The translations under genes and the position numbers were made by a program. The notes under the pieces are model-generated. The model saw only the letters and a list, made by a program, of their open reading frames with translations. It searched no databases and was not told where the DNA came from. A DNA stretch of 36,160 bases, from positions 16,346 through 52,505 of the forward strand of contig QIAH01000303.1 of the NCBI GenBank assembly GCA_003225465.1, read 5' to 3'. Position 1 is the first letter of the stretch. Every line of letters starts with the position of its first letter. This document shows, piece after piece, positions 9,352 to 18,126 of this stretch. The stretch is from Acidobacteriota bacterium (GTDB lineage Bacteria; Acidobacteriota; Terriglobia; Terriglobales; Acidobacteriaceae).

Positions 9352-10344
9352 TCAGACAATTTCCCGACTGCGACCGGGGACGAGGGTCGGCGCAGCCCTA
9401 CCGTTCAGTACCGCCTCCACATTGTCCAGGGCCAGCATGCCCATGGCTGTACGGGTTTCGATCGTGGCGCTGCCGATATGTGGCAATAGAAATGTATTTT
9501 TCAGCGAAACATATTCCGGATGAAGTCTTGGCTCGTTTTCAAATACGTCGAGTCCAGCAGCCGCGACCCGCCCGCTCTTGAGAGCGGCGATGAGGTCGTC
9601 GTCGACCACCAGTCCGCCGCGAGCCGTGTTCACTACGATGGCTCCGGGGGGCAGAAGGCTTATGGCTCTGGAGTTCAAGAAATGGTGCGTCTGAGGAGTC
9701 TCCGGGGCGTGCAGGCTCAAGAACTGGCTAGCGCGAAGCAGATCCGACGGATCCTTGTGGTAGACGGCATCGCCTGCGATTTCCGCAGATAACTCTGAAG
9801 CGTTGGCATAGTGAATCTTCATTCCGAATCCTCGCGCTCGACGCGCCACGGCCTGTCCCACGCGTCCCATTCCAAAAATGCCGAGGATTTTGCCACCGAC
9901 TTGCCATCCCAAGAGCATGTCGGGGTTCAGGGGCTTCCATGCTCCCGTTCGAACCAGCCCCTGAGCTTCGTAAGCCCGACGCGAAGCACCCAACAGAAGC
10001 AACATTGCGATGTCGGCCGTTGCTTCATTGTTGACACCAGGGGTGTAAGCGACCGGAATGTTCCTGCGAGCGGCGGCTTCCAGATCGATATGCTCAAAAC
10101 CCACCGAGTACGTGGCGACGATTCTTACGCTGGGCGAAACCTTCTGGAAAAACCCAGAGTCCAACCGGTCTGCTGGCGTGATAAACATGGCGTCGGCTCC
10201 TTCGGCCGCGGAGAGCAGCTTCTCGGGACAGAGCGGAAGCTGATCCTGTTTTCGTCGGGCGCTATAATCGCGGTCGATACGGTCTTCAACTTCCTTCGGA
10301 TAACTGCTGGTTACCACCAGAATGGGTTTAGTCATGCCCGACAT
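9352..10344 (-). CDS. D-2-hydroxyacid dehydrogenase (glyoxylate/hydroxypyruvate reductase-like)
   Basis: 'GVNNEATADIAMLLLLGASRR', 'GKILGIFGMGRVGQAVARRA', 'VNTARGGLVVDDDLIAALKSGRVAAAGLDVFENEP', 'LLPHIGSAT'. Confidence 0.93.
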   Translation of the reverse strand: MSGMTKPILVVTSSYPKEVEDRIDRDYSARRKQDQLPLCPEKLLSAAEGADAMFITPADRLDSGFFQKVSPSVRIVATYSVGFEHIDLEAAARRNIPVAYTPGVNNEATADIAMLLLLGASRRAYEAQGLVRTGAWKPLNPDMLLGWQVGGKILGIFGMGRVGQAVARRARGFGMKIHYANASELSAEIAGDAVYHKDPSDLLRASQFLSLHAPETPQTHHFLNSRAISLLPPGAIVVNTARGGLVVDDDLIAALKSGRVAAAGLDVFENEPRLHPEYVSLKNTFLLPHIGSATIETRTAMGMLALDNVEAVLNGRAAPTLVPGRSREIV

Positions 10345-10359
10345 ATCCTTTACTCGTGC

Positions 10360-12093
10360 TCAGACGATTCCCACATTTCGCTGGATCTCCTTGATCACCG
10401 TATCGACCCTTCCGCTCAGCACTTGCTTGGCGAAACTGAGAGTGAAGCCCTTGACCGTGTGAAATGGTGAATGGGACGGCATGGCAAGCGCAAAGGGATT
10501 TACAACGGCGTCGACGACGACGGGACCATCTTTGTAAGCGAGAGCTTCAGCCAGACCTTCTCGAACGTCCTCGGGTTCCTCGATGCGAATCCCTTTCGCC
10601 CCCATCGCCTCAGCAACCTTGGCGAAATTTGGATTCTTGAACTCCACGCCAGAAGGAATGAAGCCGGCCTCCTGTTGTTCGATATGGACGAAGTCGTACT
10701 TTTCGTTGTTGAGAATGACTTGAACGATAGGAATTCGGCGTTCTATCTGCGTGAGCAGATCGCCCATTCCCAGCATCGTGAAGCCTCCATCGCCGCACAA
10801 CGCGATGCACTGTCTGCCGGGATATGCGATAGCGCATCCGAATGCGTTCGGTGCGGCATTGGCCATAGACGCCCACGAGAATGAGCCAAAGAGCCTGCGG
10901 TTTTTTCCACCGAAGATATGTCTCGCAAGCCAGATACAAGCCGTACCTGTGTCGGCAAAAAACATTGCGTCCTCCGCGGCAAGCTCGCTGAGCGTCGCGG
11001 CGAGGAATTCAGGACGTATGGGTTTTATCCCCGGTCCCTTTTCGACATAGTGCTGCAGTTGTTTGTGGAAGGATTCCGTGTGTGCAATCTGCCTCGCTAG
11101 AAACTCGCCATCCGTCTTTGCACACACGGCGGGAAGCAATGCACGGACCGTCGACTTGATATCGCCGACAAGACCGAGATCTAGCGCTGTACGGCGGCCG
11201 ATGTGCTTCGGGTTCTTGTCAATCTGAACCTTTTTCACACTGGCGCCGGGAAGAAATTCTGAGAACGGAAAATCCGTGCCCAGCATGAGCAAGAGGTCGG
11301 CCTCATGGAGTGCGTTGTACGCTCCCCCATAACCGATCAGCCCGGTCATGCCAACGGCATTAGGATTGTCATGCTCCAGCCATTGCTTCCCCCGGAAGGC
11401 ATAGCCGACGGGAGCCTTCAGCTTGCACGCGAGTTCAACCACTTCATCGCGACCTTCTCTGCAACCGTCTCCACCAAAGATCGCCACCGTCTTCGCTTCA
11501 TCGATCATCCTCACCAATTTGTCGAAGTCTGTATCGGAAGGTCTCAGGATAGCTGGGGATGCAATGGTGAAGTCGGTAGGGTGGTCCGGAGCATCGGCGG
11601 CCGCGACATCGCCAGGTATGGAAAGAACGGTGGGACCCTTCTCCAGAACAGCCGTGAGTATGGCGGTGTTGATGACCGCGCGGGCCTGCTCCGGATTAAC
11701 CAGCCGAGCGGTATAAAGAGACGCCGCCTCAAAAAACTTGTACGGATTTAGTTCCTCGAGCGTGGATGTGTCAATGAGGCTCGACTCGACATCCCCGGCG
11801 ATGGCGATAATGGGAGCTGCTTCTTTCCGCGCGTCCATCAATCCGTTGAACAAATGGACAACTCCGGGCCCCGCAGTTCCGCACACCACCACCGGGTTAC
11901 CCGTGAAATAGGCCTCCGCGACCGCGGCAAACACTCCATATTCCTCATGACGAACGGGAACAAACTCGATTGCGCCATTTCGGCGCAGTGCGTCCACCAC
12001 GGGATTCAGTGCGTCTCCGACGATTCCATAACAGCGCTTGACCCCAGCCTTCGCCAGCATCTCCCACAATACGTCTGCAACTGTTTTCGCCAT
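10360..12093 (-). CDS. poxB: TPP-dependent pyruvate oxidase/dehydrogenase (quinone)-like enzyme
   Basis: 'GVKRCYGIVGDALNPVVDAL', 'RHEEYGVFAAVAEA', 'GTAGPGVVHLFNGLMDA', TPP motif 'ALCGDGGFTMLGMGDLLTQIERRIPIVQVILNN'. Start placed at MAKTVADVL with upstream GGAGG. The ORF track extends to 12144. Confidence 0.82.
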   Translation of the reverse strand: MAKTVADVLWEMLAKAGVKRCYGIVGDALNPVVDALRRNGAIEFVPVRHEEYGVFAAVAEAYFTGNPVVVCGTAGPGVVHLFNGLMDARKEAAPIIAIAGDVESSLIDTSTLEELNPYKFFEAASLYTARLVNPEQARAVINTAILTAVLEKGPTVLSIPGDVAAADAPDHPTDFTIASPAILRPSDTDFDKLVRMIDEAKTVAIFGGDGCREGRDEVVELACKLKAPVGYAFRGKQWLEHDNPNAVGMTGLIGYGGAYNALHEADLLLMLGTDFPFSEFLPGASVKKVQIDKNPKHIGRRTALDLGLVGDIKSTVRALLPAVCAKTDGEFLARQIAHTESFHKQLQHYVEKGPGIKPIRPEFLAATLSELAAEDAMFFADTGTACIWLARHIFGGKNRRLFGSFSWASMANAAPNAFGCAIAYPGRQCIALCGDGGFTMLGMGDLLTQIERRIPIVQVILNNEKYDFVHIEQQEAGFIPSGVEFKNPNFAKVAEAMGAKGIRIEEPEDVREGLAEALAYKDGPVVVDAVVNPFALAMPSHSPFHTVKGFTLSFAKQVLSGRVDTVIKEIQRNVGIV

Positions 12094-12226
12094 TAAAACC
12101 TCCGGAATTCTTTGTGGACCCGGTATCGGTGTCGCGCGATTCACTCTCAGCGTTTAGGTCGTCGCTATGCCTACCCAGCAACTCTCGAGCAATTCTGTAT
12201 TTCGGTGTTCACGTCACTTGAGTCCA

Positions 12227-12242
12227 TGCAATTGCCGTGCCA
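12227..12242 (-). promoter_or_regulatory. Candidate sigma54 (-24/-12) promoter reading toward poxB
   Basis: Minus strand reads TGGCACGGCAATTGCA, a full match to the consensus TGGCAC-N5-TTGCA, about 134 nt upstream of the poxB ATG. Confidence 0.72.
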
Positions 12243-12302
12243 TGAAATTCAGGGCCGAAAACCGCGCTTCGTCCACATCGGGCCGGGATTCGTTTCTGCG
12301 AT

Positions 12303-12355
12303 TGCGTGACAACGCAGATGACACTTGACGCAAGAGGCACGCGGATGACACTGAC
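12303..12355. promoter_or_regulatory. Candidate activator-binding cluster (TGACAC-type elements) between divergent promoters
   Basis: TGCGT-gaca-ACGCA inverted repeat (12303-12316) plus two GATGACACT direct repeats (12317-12325, 12344-12352). Confidence 0.4.
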
Positions 12356-12459
12356 CGGCCCGGCATGTGTTAGTCGCCTCGCGAAAATAATGATCGGGAT
12401 TTCATGAATGTTGGGATTCAACGCGGTTGCGACGCAGGAAATACGAGGGCATGTCGCTT

Positions 12460-12475
12460 TGGTAGCACGCTTGCT
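12460..12475 (+). promoter_or_regulatory. Candidate sigma54 promoter reading toward coxB
   Basis: TGGTAGCACGCTTGCT: GG-N10-GC spacing with TTGCT -12 element, about 125 nt upstream of the coxB ATG. Confidence 0.45.
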
Positions 12476-12577
12476 CTCCACTCAATGGGATTAGGCGGTA
12501 AGAAATTGTGGCGCGCGCTCTGCGATAGGAATTAAGGAGAGATTGCGAAGTCTGGTGATAGCGCGCGCAGTTCGGAA

Positions 12578-13660
12578 GTGGAGAACGGAAAAAGAGAGAT
12601 GGCGATGTTGAAAATGAAATCTTGGACGTTGCGGTTCGTTGCGCAGACCATGCTTCTTCTGTTTTGGTCTGCTATGGCGGTGTGGGCAATCGGGCCAAAA
12701 GACTCGTCTCCTCACGGCACAAATATCTTCGCTCCCGCCTCAACTCCAGCCAAGGCAATCTCTGACTTGTCCGTCTTTGTGCTTGTCATTACCGGAATCA
12801 TCTTTGTCGTCGTGTTTGCTTTACTGGCCTATTCCGTCATTAAGTTCCGCGGGCGAGCTGTTGATGCCGGCCGCGAACCGGCCCAGGTATACGGAAGCAC
12901 CCAGATTGAGCTGGCCTGGACGATCATTCCCATTCTCATCGTTATCGTCTTGTTCTTGGCAACGGCGAGAGTACTCCATGCGGTTCAGGATGCTCCCCAA
13001 CCACCGGGCGCCATCGAGGTCACTGCCATCGGGCACCAATACTGGTGGGAGTTTCGCTACCCGAAGCTGGGGGTCGTTACAGCGAATGAGCTGCACATCC
13101 CGGTGAGCAATCCCGCGAATCCGACTCCTACGTTCTTGACCTTGCTTTCTGCTGACACTGACCACAGCTTCTGGATCCCGGAACTCGCGGGTAAGACCGA
13201 CCTGATTCCCAACCATCCGAACAGAATGTGGATGGACCCACTGCGCACCGGAATCTTTCTTGGTCAGTGCGCGCAATACTGCGGGGTTCAGCATGCAAAG
13301 ATGCTGTTACGCGTCTCGGTGGACAGTCCAGCCGATTTTGCTGCCTGGGTCCGTGGGCAGCAGCAGCCCGCCGTTCAGGACGCAAGCGTAGCGACCGGCA
13401 GGCGAGTTTTCGAAAGCAATGCCTGCATGAATTGTCATGCGGTGGCAGGAACGAATGCCAACGGACGCTTCGGCCCGGATCTCACACACTTGATGATCCG
13501 GGCCACGATCGCCTCCGGTGCAGCTAGCAACACACCAGAAAACCTCCGTCTCTGGATTCAGGACCCAAACGCGATCAAGCCCGGCTCGCTGATGCCGGCC
13601 ATGAAACTAAACGATTCCGACCTAGATGCGGTCGTGAGTTATATGGAGACACTTCGCTAG
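12578..13660 (+). CDS. coxB: Cytochrome c oxidase subunit II with fused C-terminal cytochrome c domain (caa3 type)
   Basis: Two N-terminal TM segments, 'QIELAWTIIPILIVI', 'GHQYWWEFRYP', CuA region 'GQCAQYCGVQHAKM', heme motif 'CMNCH'. Listed start is GTG; ATG at 12599 is a likely alternative. Confidence 0.95.
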   Translation: MENGKREMAMLKMKSWTLRFVAQTMLLLFWSAMAVWAIGPKDSSPHGTNIFAPASTPAKAISDLSVFVLVITGIIFVVVFALLAYSVIKFRGRAVDAGREPAQVYGSTQIELAWTIIPILIVIVLFLATARVLHAVQDAPQPPGAIEVTAIGHQYWWEFRYPKLGVVTANELHIPVSNPANPTPTFLTLLSADTDHSFWIPELAGKTDLIPNHPNRMWMDPLRTGIFLGQCAQYCGVQHAKMLLRVSVDSPADFAAWVRGQQQPAVQDASVATGRRVFESNACMNCHAVAGTNANGRFGPDLTHLMIRATIASGAASNTPENLRLWIQDPNAIKPGSLMPAMKLNDSDLDAVVSYMETLR

Positions 13661-13678
13661 AGGAAGTTGAAGGCTAAT

Positions 13679-15337
13679 ATGTCATCGAATGCGATCACAA
13701 TTCCCGGCGTGCAGATTGACGAGAAGCCTTGGGTTGACACTCTCCATGAGTGGGTGACCACGGTTGACCACAAGCGCTTGGGCGTTCTCTATATTCTCTA
13801 CGCCCTGCTATTTCTGGTTGTCGCCGGTGTCGAAGCGCTCATCATTCGCATTCAGCTCATGTTCCCGCACAATCATTTTGTTTCGCCGCAGGTCTTCAAC
13901 CGCCTGTTCACCATGCATGGCACAACCATGGTGTTCTTCATGGGCATGCCAATCCTGTTTGGCTTTGCAAACTATCTCGTGCCATTAATGATTGGCGCCC
14001 GCGACATGGCGTTCCCCCGGCTGAATGCCTTCAGCTTCTGGCTTTCCGCAATGGGCGGATTTCTTCTCTACTTCAGCCTGGTGGGCGCAAATGGGCTCTA
14101 TGGCGCGGGCAATGCACCTGACGCGGGATGGTGGGCATACGCGCCTCTTACCGCACGGGCCTTTTCGCCAGGCCACAGCACGGATTATTGGACGCTGGCG
14201 CTGTTGGTTTCGGGATTTGGAAGCATTGGAACCGCAATCAATATTATTGCGACTATTCTCTGCATGCGCTGCCCGGGCATGAAGCTCAATCGCATGCCTT
14301 TGCTGGCATGGCTCAACCTGGTGATGGCCGGAATGGTTCTACTCGCGGTTTCGCCGCTGACCGCGGCACAGTTCATGCTGCTTATCGATCGATATTTAGG
14401 CGGCCATTTCTTCGACACGCAGGCCGGCGGCTCGGCCATGTTGTGGATGCACTTCTTTTGGATATTTGGACATCCGGAAGTGTACGTCCTGATTATTCCC
14501 TGCTTCGCTTTCATGTCGGAAATCATTCCGGTGTTTTCACGGAAACCGATTTTCGGATATCCGGTCATGGTCGCGGCCACTGTCTGCATCGGCTTTGTGA
14601 GCATGAGCGTGTGGGCGCACCACATGTTCTCGGTCGGAATGAACTCTTACGCGAACAGTTTTTTCACGATTACCACGATGGCGGTCGGTGTTCCTACGGG
14701 AATTAAGATCTTCAATTGGCTCGGCACCATGTGGGGGGGGAAGATTCAGTTTAAGGTGCCGATGCTGTTCTGCATCGCATTTCTCTTCCAATTCCTGACT
14801 GCCGGCCTAACCGGCATCATGCTGGGAAGTGCCGCCTTCGATTCGCAGCTTACCTTGTCGTATTTCGTCGTTGCTCACTTCCACTACACACTGGTAGGCG
14901 GCGTTGTGTTCGGCGTCTTCGCCGCCCTCTATTACTGGTACCCAAAAATTACGGGAAGAATATTGAACGAGACACTCGGGAAACTGCATTTCTGGCTGTT
15001 CCTGATCGGGTTCCATCTGACATTCGACCTCATGCACATTCCCGGCCTATTGGGTATGCCGCGCCGAATCTACACTTACGAGCCTGGCCGCGGCTGGGAC
15101 ACTGTAAACCTGCTCATCAGTGTCGGCGGATTTATTCAGGCAATCGCTGTTGTGATTTTTGCGGCGAATCTCGTTGTCTCTTATTTCAAGGGAAAGAAGG
15201 CGGGCAACGACCCCTGGGACGCCTGGACACTTGAATGGGCCACAAGTTCGCCCCCGCCTGCGTACAACTTCGCTTCCATTCCCCTGGTCGCGAGCCGGCG
15301 GCCGTTGTGGGACTTGAAGCATCCCGAAGACCAATAA
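13679..15337 (+). CDS. ctaD: Cytochrome c oxidase subunit I
   Basis: 'TVDHKRLGVLYILYALLF', 'FTMHGTTMVFFMGMPILFGFANYLVPL', 'FWIFGHPEVYVLIIPCFAFMSEIIPVF', 'VWAHHMFSVGM', 'VAHFHYTLVGG'. Confidence 0.97.
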   Translation: MSSNAITIPGVQIDEKPWVDTLHEWVTTVDHKRLGVLYILYALLFLVVAGVEALIIRIQLMFPHNHFVSPQVFNRLFTMHGTTMVFFMGMPILFGFANYLVPLMIGARDMAFPRLNAFSFWLSAMGGFLLYFSLVGANGLYGAGNAPDAGWWAYAPLTARAFSPGHSTDYWTLALLVSGFGSIGTAINIIATILCMRCPGMKLNRMPLLAWLNLVMAGMVLLAVSPLTAAQFMLLIDRYLGGHFFDTQAGGSAMLWMHFFWIFGHPEVYVLIIPCFAFMSEIIPVFSRKPIFGYPVMVAATVCIGFVSMSVWAHHMFSVGMNSYANSFFTITTMAVGVPTGIKIFNWLGTMWGGKIQFKVPMLFCIAFLFQFLTAGLTGIMLGSAAFDSQLTLSYFVVAHFHYTLVGGVVFGVFAALYYWYPKITGRILNETLGKLHFWLFLIGFHLTFDLMHIPGLLGMPRRIYTYEPGRGWDTVNLLISVGGFIQAIAVVIFAANLVVSYFKGKKAGNDPWDAWTLEWATSSPPPAYNFASIPLVASRRPLWDLKHPEDQ

Positions 15338-15349
15338 AGGACAACAGCA

Positions 15350-15946
15350 ATGAGCGCAATGGCGAATCCATTCCCACAGGCACCGGCAACCTGGAGGCTA
15401 CCCGATCGCGGCAAGGTCGCAATGGCCGGCCTCATTATTGCCGAGTCGGCGATCTTCACCATCTTTGTGGTTGCTTATTTGTTCTACGTGGGCAAGAGCC
15501 TCACCGGACCGACTCCGCGCGAGGTGCTCGAGACACCGATCTTTTACACCATCTGTCTGTTGTCGAGCAGCCTGACCATTCATTTTGCCGCGAAGTCGCT
15601 GGCACGCGAAAGAGTCGGAGCGTTTCTCGGCTTATGGGTGCTCACCATCGTTTTGGGCGGCACGTTTATGTACGGCACCGGGCAGGAGTGGCACCGGCTG
15701 ATCTACGAACACGGGCTCACGATCTCGACGAATTTATTCGGAACGACCTATTACTCGCTGGTCGGACTGCACGCCTTTCACGTTACTGCAGGCCTGGTCA
15801 TGCTCTCGATTGTCGCGATCTTTGCTGTGGTCGGACGCGTGCAGGGGGAGCAATCGCGTCGTGTGGAAGTGCTCTCCATGTACTGGCATTTTGTGGATGC
15901 TGTGTGGGTAGTAGTTTTCACCGTCGTTTATGTTCTGGGGCGCTGA
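15350..15946 (+). CDS. ctaE: Cytochrome c oxidase subunit III
   Basis: 'GMV/AMAGLIIAESAIFTIFVVAYLFYVG', 'GLHAFHVTAGLVMLSIVAIF', 'VEVLSMYWHFVDAVWVVVFTVVYVLG'. Confidence 0.95.
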   Translation: MSAMANPFPQAPATWRLPDRGKVAMAGLIIAESAIFTIFVVAYLFYVGKSLTGPTPREVLETPIFYTICLLSSSLTIHFAAKSLARERVGAFLGLWVLTIVLGGTFMYGTGQEWHRLIYEHGLTISTNLFGTTYYSLVGLHAFHVTAGLVMLSIVAIFAVVGRVQGEQSRRVEVLSMYWHFVDAVWVVVFTVVYVLGR

Positions 15947-15954
15947 GGGAAGAA

Positions 15955-16824
15955 ATGGCAACCTTGCTGACAACCGAACCAATGAGTGAAAGCCCTGGCG
16001 CGCCGCGCGAGATTGAAGTGCCCGCGCCAACAGCGTGGCCCTTTGTCTTGGCTTTTGGATTCACATTGTTAGCTGCAGGCTTAGTTACGACCATAACGGT
16101 CAGCGTCTTCGGCGCTGTGCTTGCTCTGGCAGGCTGCATCGGCTGGTTCCGCGAAGTCTTTCCTCACGAGCACGAAGAGGTTGTGCCAGTGCTTCCTGAA
16201 GATATCCGCATAACCACCGAACGGAGCATCGTTGAGCGGCTTCCAATTCCGGCTTATCGGCGCGCATGGCTTCCCGTCCACACGTATCCGATTTCGGCGG
16301 GTGTGAAGGGTGGATGGGCGGGTGCCGTAGCCATGGCCATTTTGGCCTGTGCCTACGGCGTGCTGAAAGCAGGCAGCGTTTGGTATCCCATCAATCTTCT
16401 TGCTGCAGTGGTGTATGCCGAATCGCTTAAGCTCGGGCCCGCACAGTTGTATTCATTTCATGCGGACACCTTCGCGATTGCTTTGGTTCTGCATGGCCTG
16501 GTGTCAACCCTTGTTGGGGTGCTCTATGGCGCGATGCTTCCCATGTTCGCGCGCCGGCCGATTGTACTGGGAGGACTCATAGGCCCGGTGTTGTGGTCGG
16601 GACTGCTCTACACAATATTGGGCTTTCTCAATCCATTGCTCGCGAGCCACATTGACTGGCCCTGGTTTATTGCTTCGCAGGTGGCCTTCGGAATTGTGGC
16701 GGGCATTGTGGTCACGAAACAGTCGCGCAAGCCGACTCGGGAGAACCTGCCCTTCCTCATGCGCGCTGGAATTGAAGCTCCGGGGATTATTCCACCGAGA
16801 GAAAACGGAGAGGACGGACAGTGA
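15955..16824 (+). CDS. Multi-pass membrane protein of the oxidase operon; N-terminal part resembles a bacterial COX subunit IV-type two-helix segment
   Basis: ATG at 15955 just after ctaE. 'WPFVLAFGFTLLAAGLVT...VLALAGCIGWFREVFPHEHEE' then about six further hydrophobic segments. Only the 3' part of ORF 15235..16824 is credible; the rest overlaps ctaD/ctaE. Confidence 0.75.
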   Translation: MATLLTTEPMSESPGAPREIEVPAPTAWPFVLAFGFTLLAAGLVTTITVSVFGAVLALAGCIGWFREVFPHEHEEVVPVLPEDIRITTERSIVERLPIPAYRRAWLPVHTYPISAGVKGGWAGAVAMAILACAYGVLKAGSVWYPINLLAAVVYAESLKLGPAQLYSFHADTFAIALVLHGLVSTLVGVLYGAMLPMFARRPIVLGGLIGPVLWSGLLYTILGFLNPLLASHIDWPWFIASQVAFGIVAGIVVTKQSRKPTRENLPFLMRAGIEAPGIIPPRENGEDGQ

Positions 16825-17546
16825 AGCGATTTCAATATCTGTGTGCGTCCGCGGTGCTGAGCCTGCTGCTCTCGGGCTGTAGCTCTCCGCATGGTCAGCC
16901 CCAAGGGGACCCGGAAGCTGTAGCGCCGAGCCAGGTTTCGGACTTTGCCACTCTCTACTCACAAAATTGCGCAGGTTGCCACGGCGCGCAAGGACGAGGA
17001 GGAGCAGCGATTGCGCTGGCAAATCCCGTTTATCTCGACATCGTGGATGAAGCGTCCATGCGAAAAGTCATCGCCAACGGCATACATGGAACCTCCATGT
17101 CAGCTTTTGATCAAAGTGCGGGAGGAATGCTGACGGACAAACAGATCCATGTGATCACGAGTGGAATACTCTCGAACTGGTCACGAAAAGGGATCCTCGA
17201 CGGAAGCAATCCACCTTCGTACGCCGCAAACACTGCAGGCAATGCCGGACATGGTGAACTCGTTTACCGGACGTATTGCGCATTCTGTCACGGCCAAGGA
17301 GGTCAGGGCGGCCCCAAGGGCAGCGCTATCACCAACGACTCATTTCTGGCTCTCGTCAGCGATCAGGAACTGCGCACTATCGTCATCGCTGGACGGCCTG
17401 AACTGGGTGCGCCGGACTGGCGCGGCAACGTTCCGGGAAAGCCGATGACGAACCTGGAGATCACGGATGTGGTTGCGTGGCTCGCGTCACGCCGCGTTCA
17501 GAACCCAGGGCAACCATATTCCGCGTCGAATTACGCGCAGCACTAG
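16821..17546 (+). CDS. Diheme cytochrome c lipoprotein
   Basis: Signal/lipobox 'LLLSGCSS', two heme motifs 'CAGCH' and 'CAFCH', each with a distal Met region; GTG start overlaps the upstream stop. Confidence 0.92.
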   Translation: MKRFQYLCASAVLSLLLSGCSSPHGQPQGDPEAVAPSQVSDFATLYSQNCAGCHGAQGRGGAAIALANPVYLDIVDEASMRKVIANGIHGTSMSAFDQSAGGMLTDKQIHVITSGILSNWSRKGILDGSNPPSYAANTAGNAGHGELVYRTYCAFCHGQGGQGGPKGSAITNDSFLALVSDQELRTIVIAGRPELGAPDWRGNVPGKPMTNLEITDVVAWLASRRVQNPGQPYSASNYAQH

Positions 17547-17556
17547 GAGATGAGAT

Positions 17557-18126
17557 ATGTCGAGTAACCCTGTGATGGCCCCACCGACTGACACAACAGT
17601 CTCGCGCCGCGGGTTTTTCATGAAGCTAGGTATCCTGTTCAACGGATTCGCGGCCATGGTACTAGCCGTGCCCGTTGTGGGGTTTCTTTTTTCGTCGGTT
17701 ACGCGCGGTCGTGCGAGCGGCTATCTCTCGTGGGTGCCACTCGGTAGCATTGACAAGTTTCCTGAAGGCGAAACGCGCCTGGCTACGTTTCAAAATCCAT
17801 ACGTGATGCCCACAGATGGCAAGACGGTGGACACTGCCTGCTGGGTGCGGCGTATTGGTGGCGATCAGTTTCAGGTTTTTGCCATCAACTGCGCACATCT
17901 CGGCTGCCCGGTCCGCTGGTTTCAACAATCCGGTCTGTTTATGTGCCCCTGTCACGGTGGAGCATACTATCGCGACGGTTCGCGCGCCTCGGGACCACCA
18001 GAGCGCGGACTGTTCGAGTATCCGTATGAGGTTAAGAATGGCGTGCTGACGATTCAAGCCGGGGAATTGCCGACGCCGGGTGCAGCGATGGCAAGTCTAT
18101 GCACGGAGAAGCCGCCATGCGCATGA
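17557..18126 (+). CDS. Rieske 2Fe-2S subunit of a cytochrome bc complex
   Basis: Twin-Arg-like 'SRRGFFMKLG', cluster motifs 'CAHLGC' and 'CPCHGG'. Confidence 0.95.
   Translation: MSSNPVMAPPTDTTVSRRGFFMKLGILFNGFAAMVLAVPVVGFLFSSVTRGRASGYLSWVPLGSIDKFPEGETRLATFQNPYVMPTDGKTVDTACWVRRIGGDQFQVFAINCAHLGCPVRWFQQSGLFMCPCHGGAYYRDGSRASGPPERGLFEYPYEVKNGVLTIQAGELPTPGAAMASLCTEKPPCA

Noticed and set aside
10471-11751. Several plus-strand ORFs across the poxB-like gene
   Set aside because: Antisense to a conserved TPP enzyme; no domain-like signatures.
15235-15954. 5' half of ORF 15235..16824
   Set aside because: Overlaps ctaD/ctaE in another frame and is Arg/Cys-rich; the real gene likely starts at ATG 15955.
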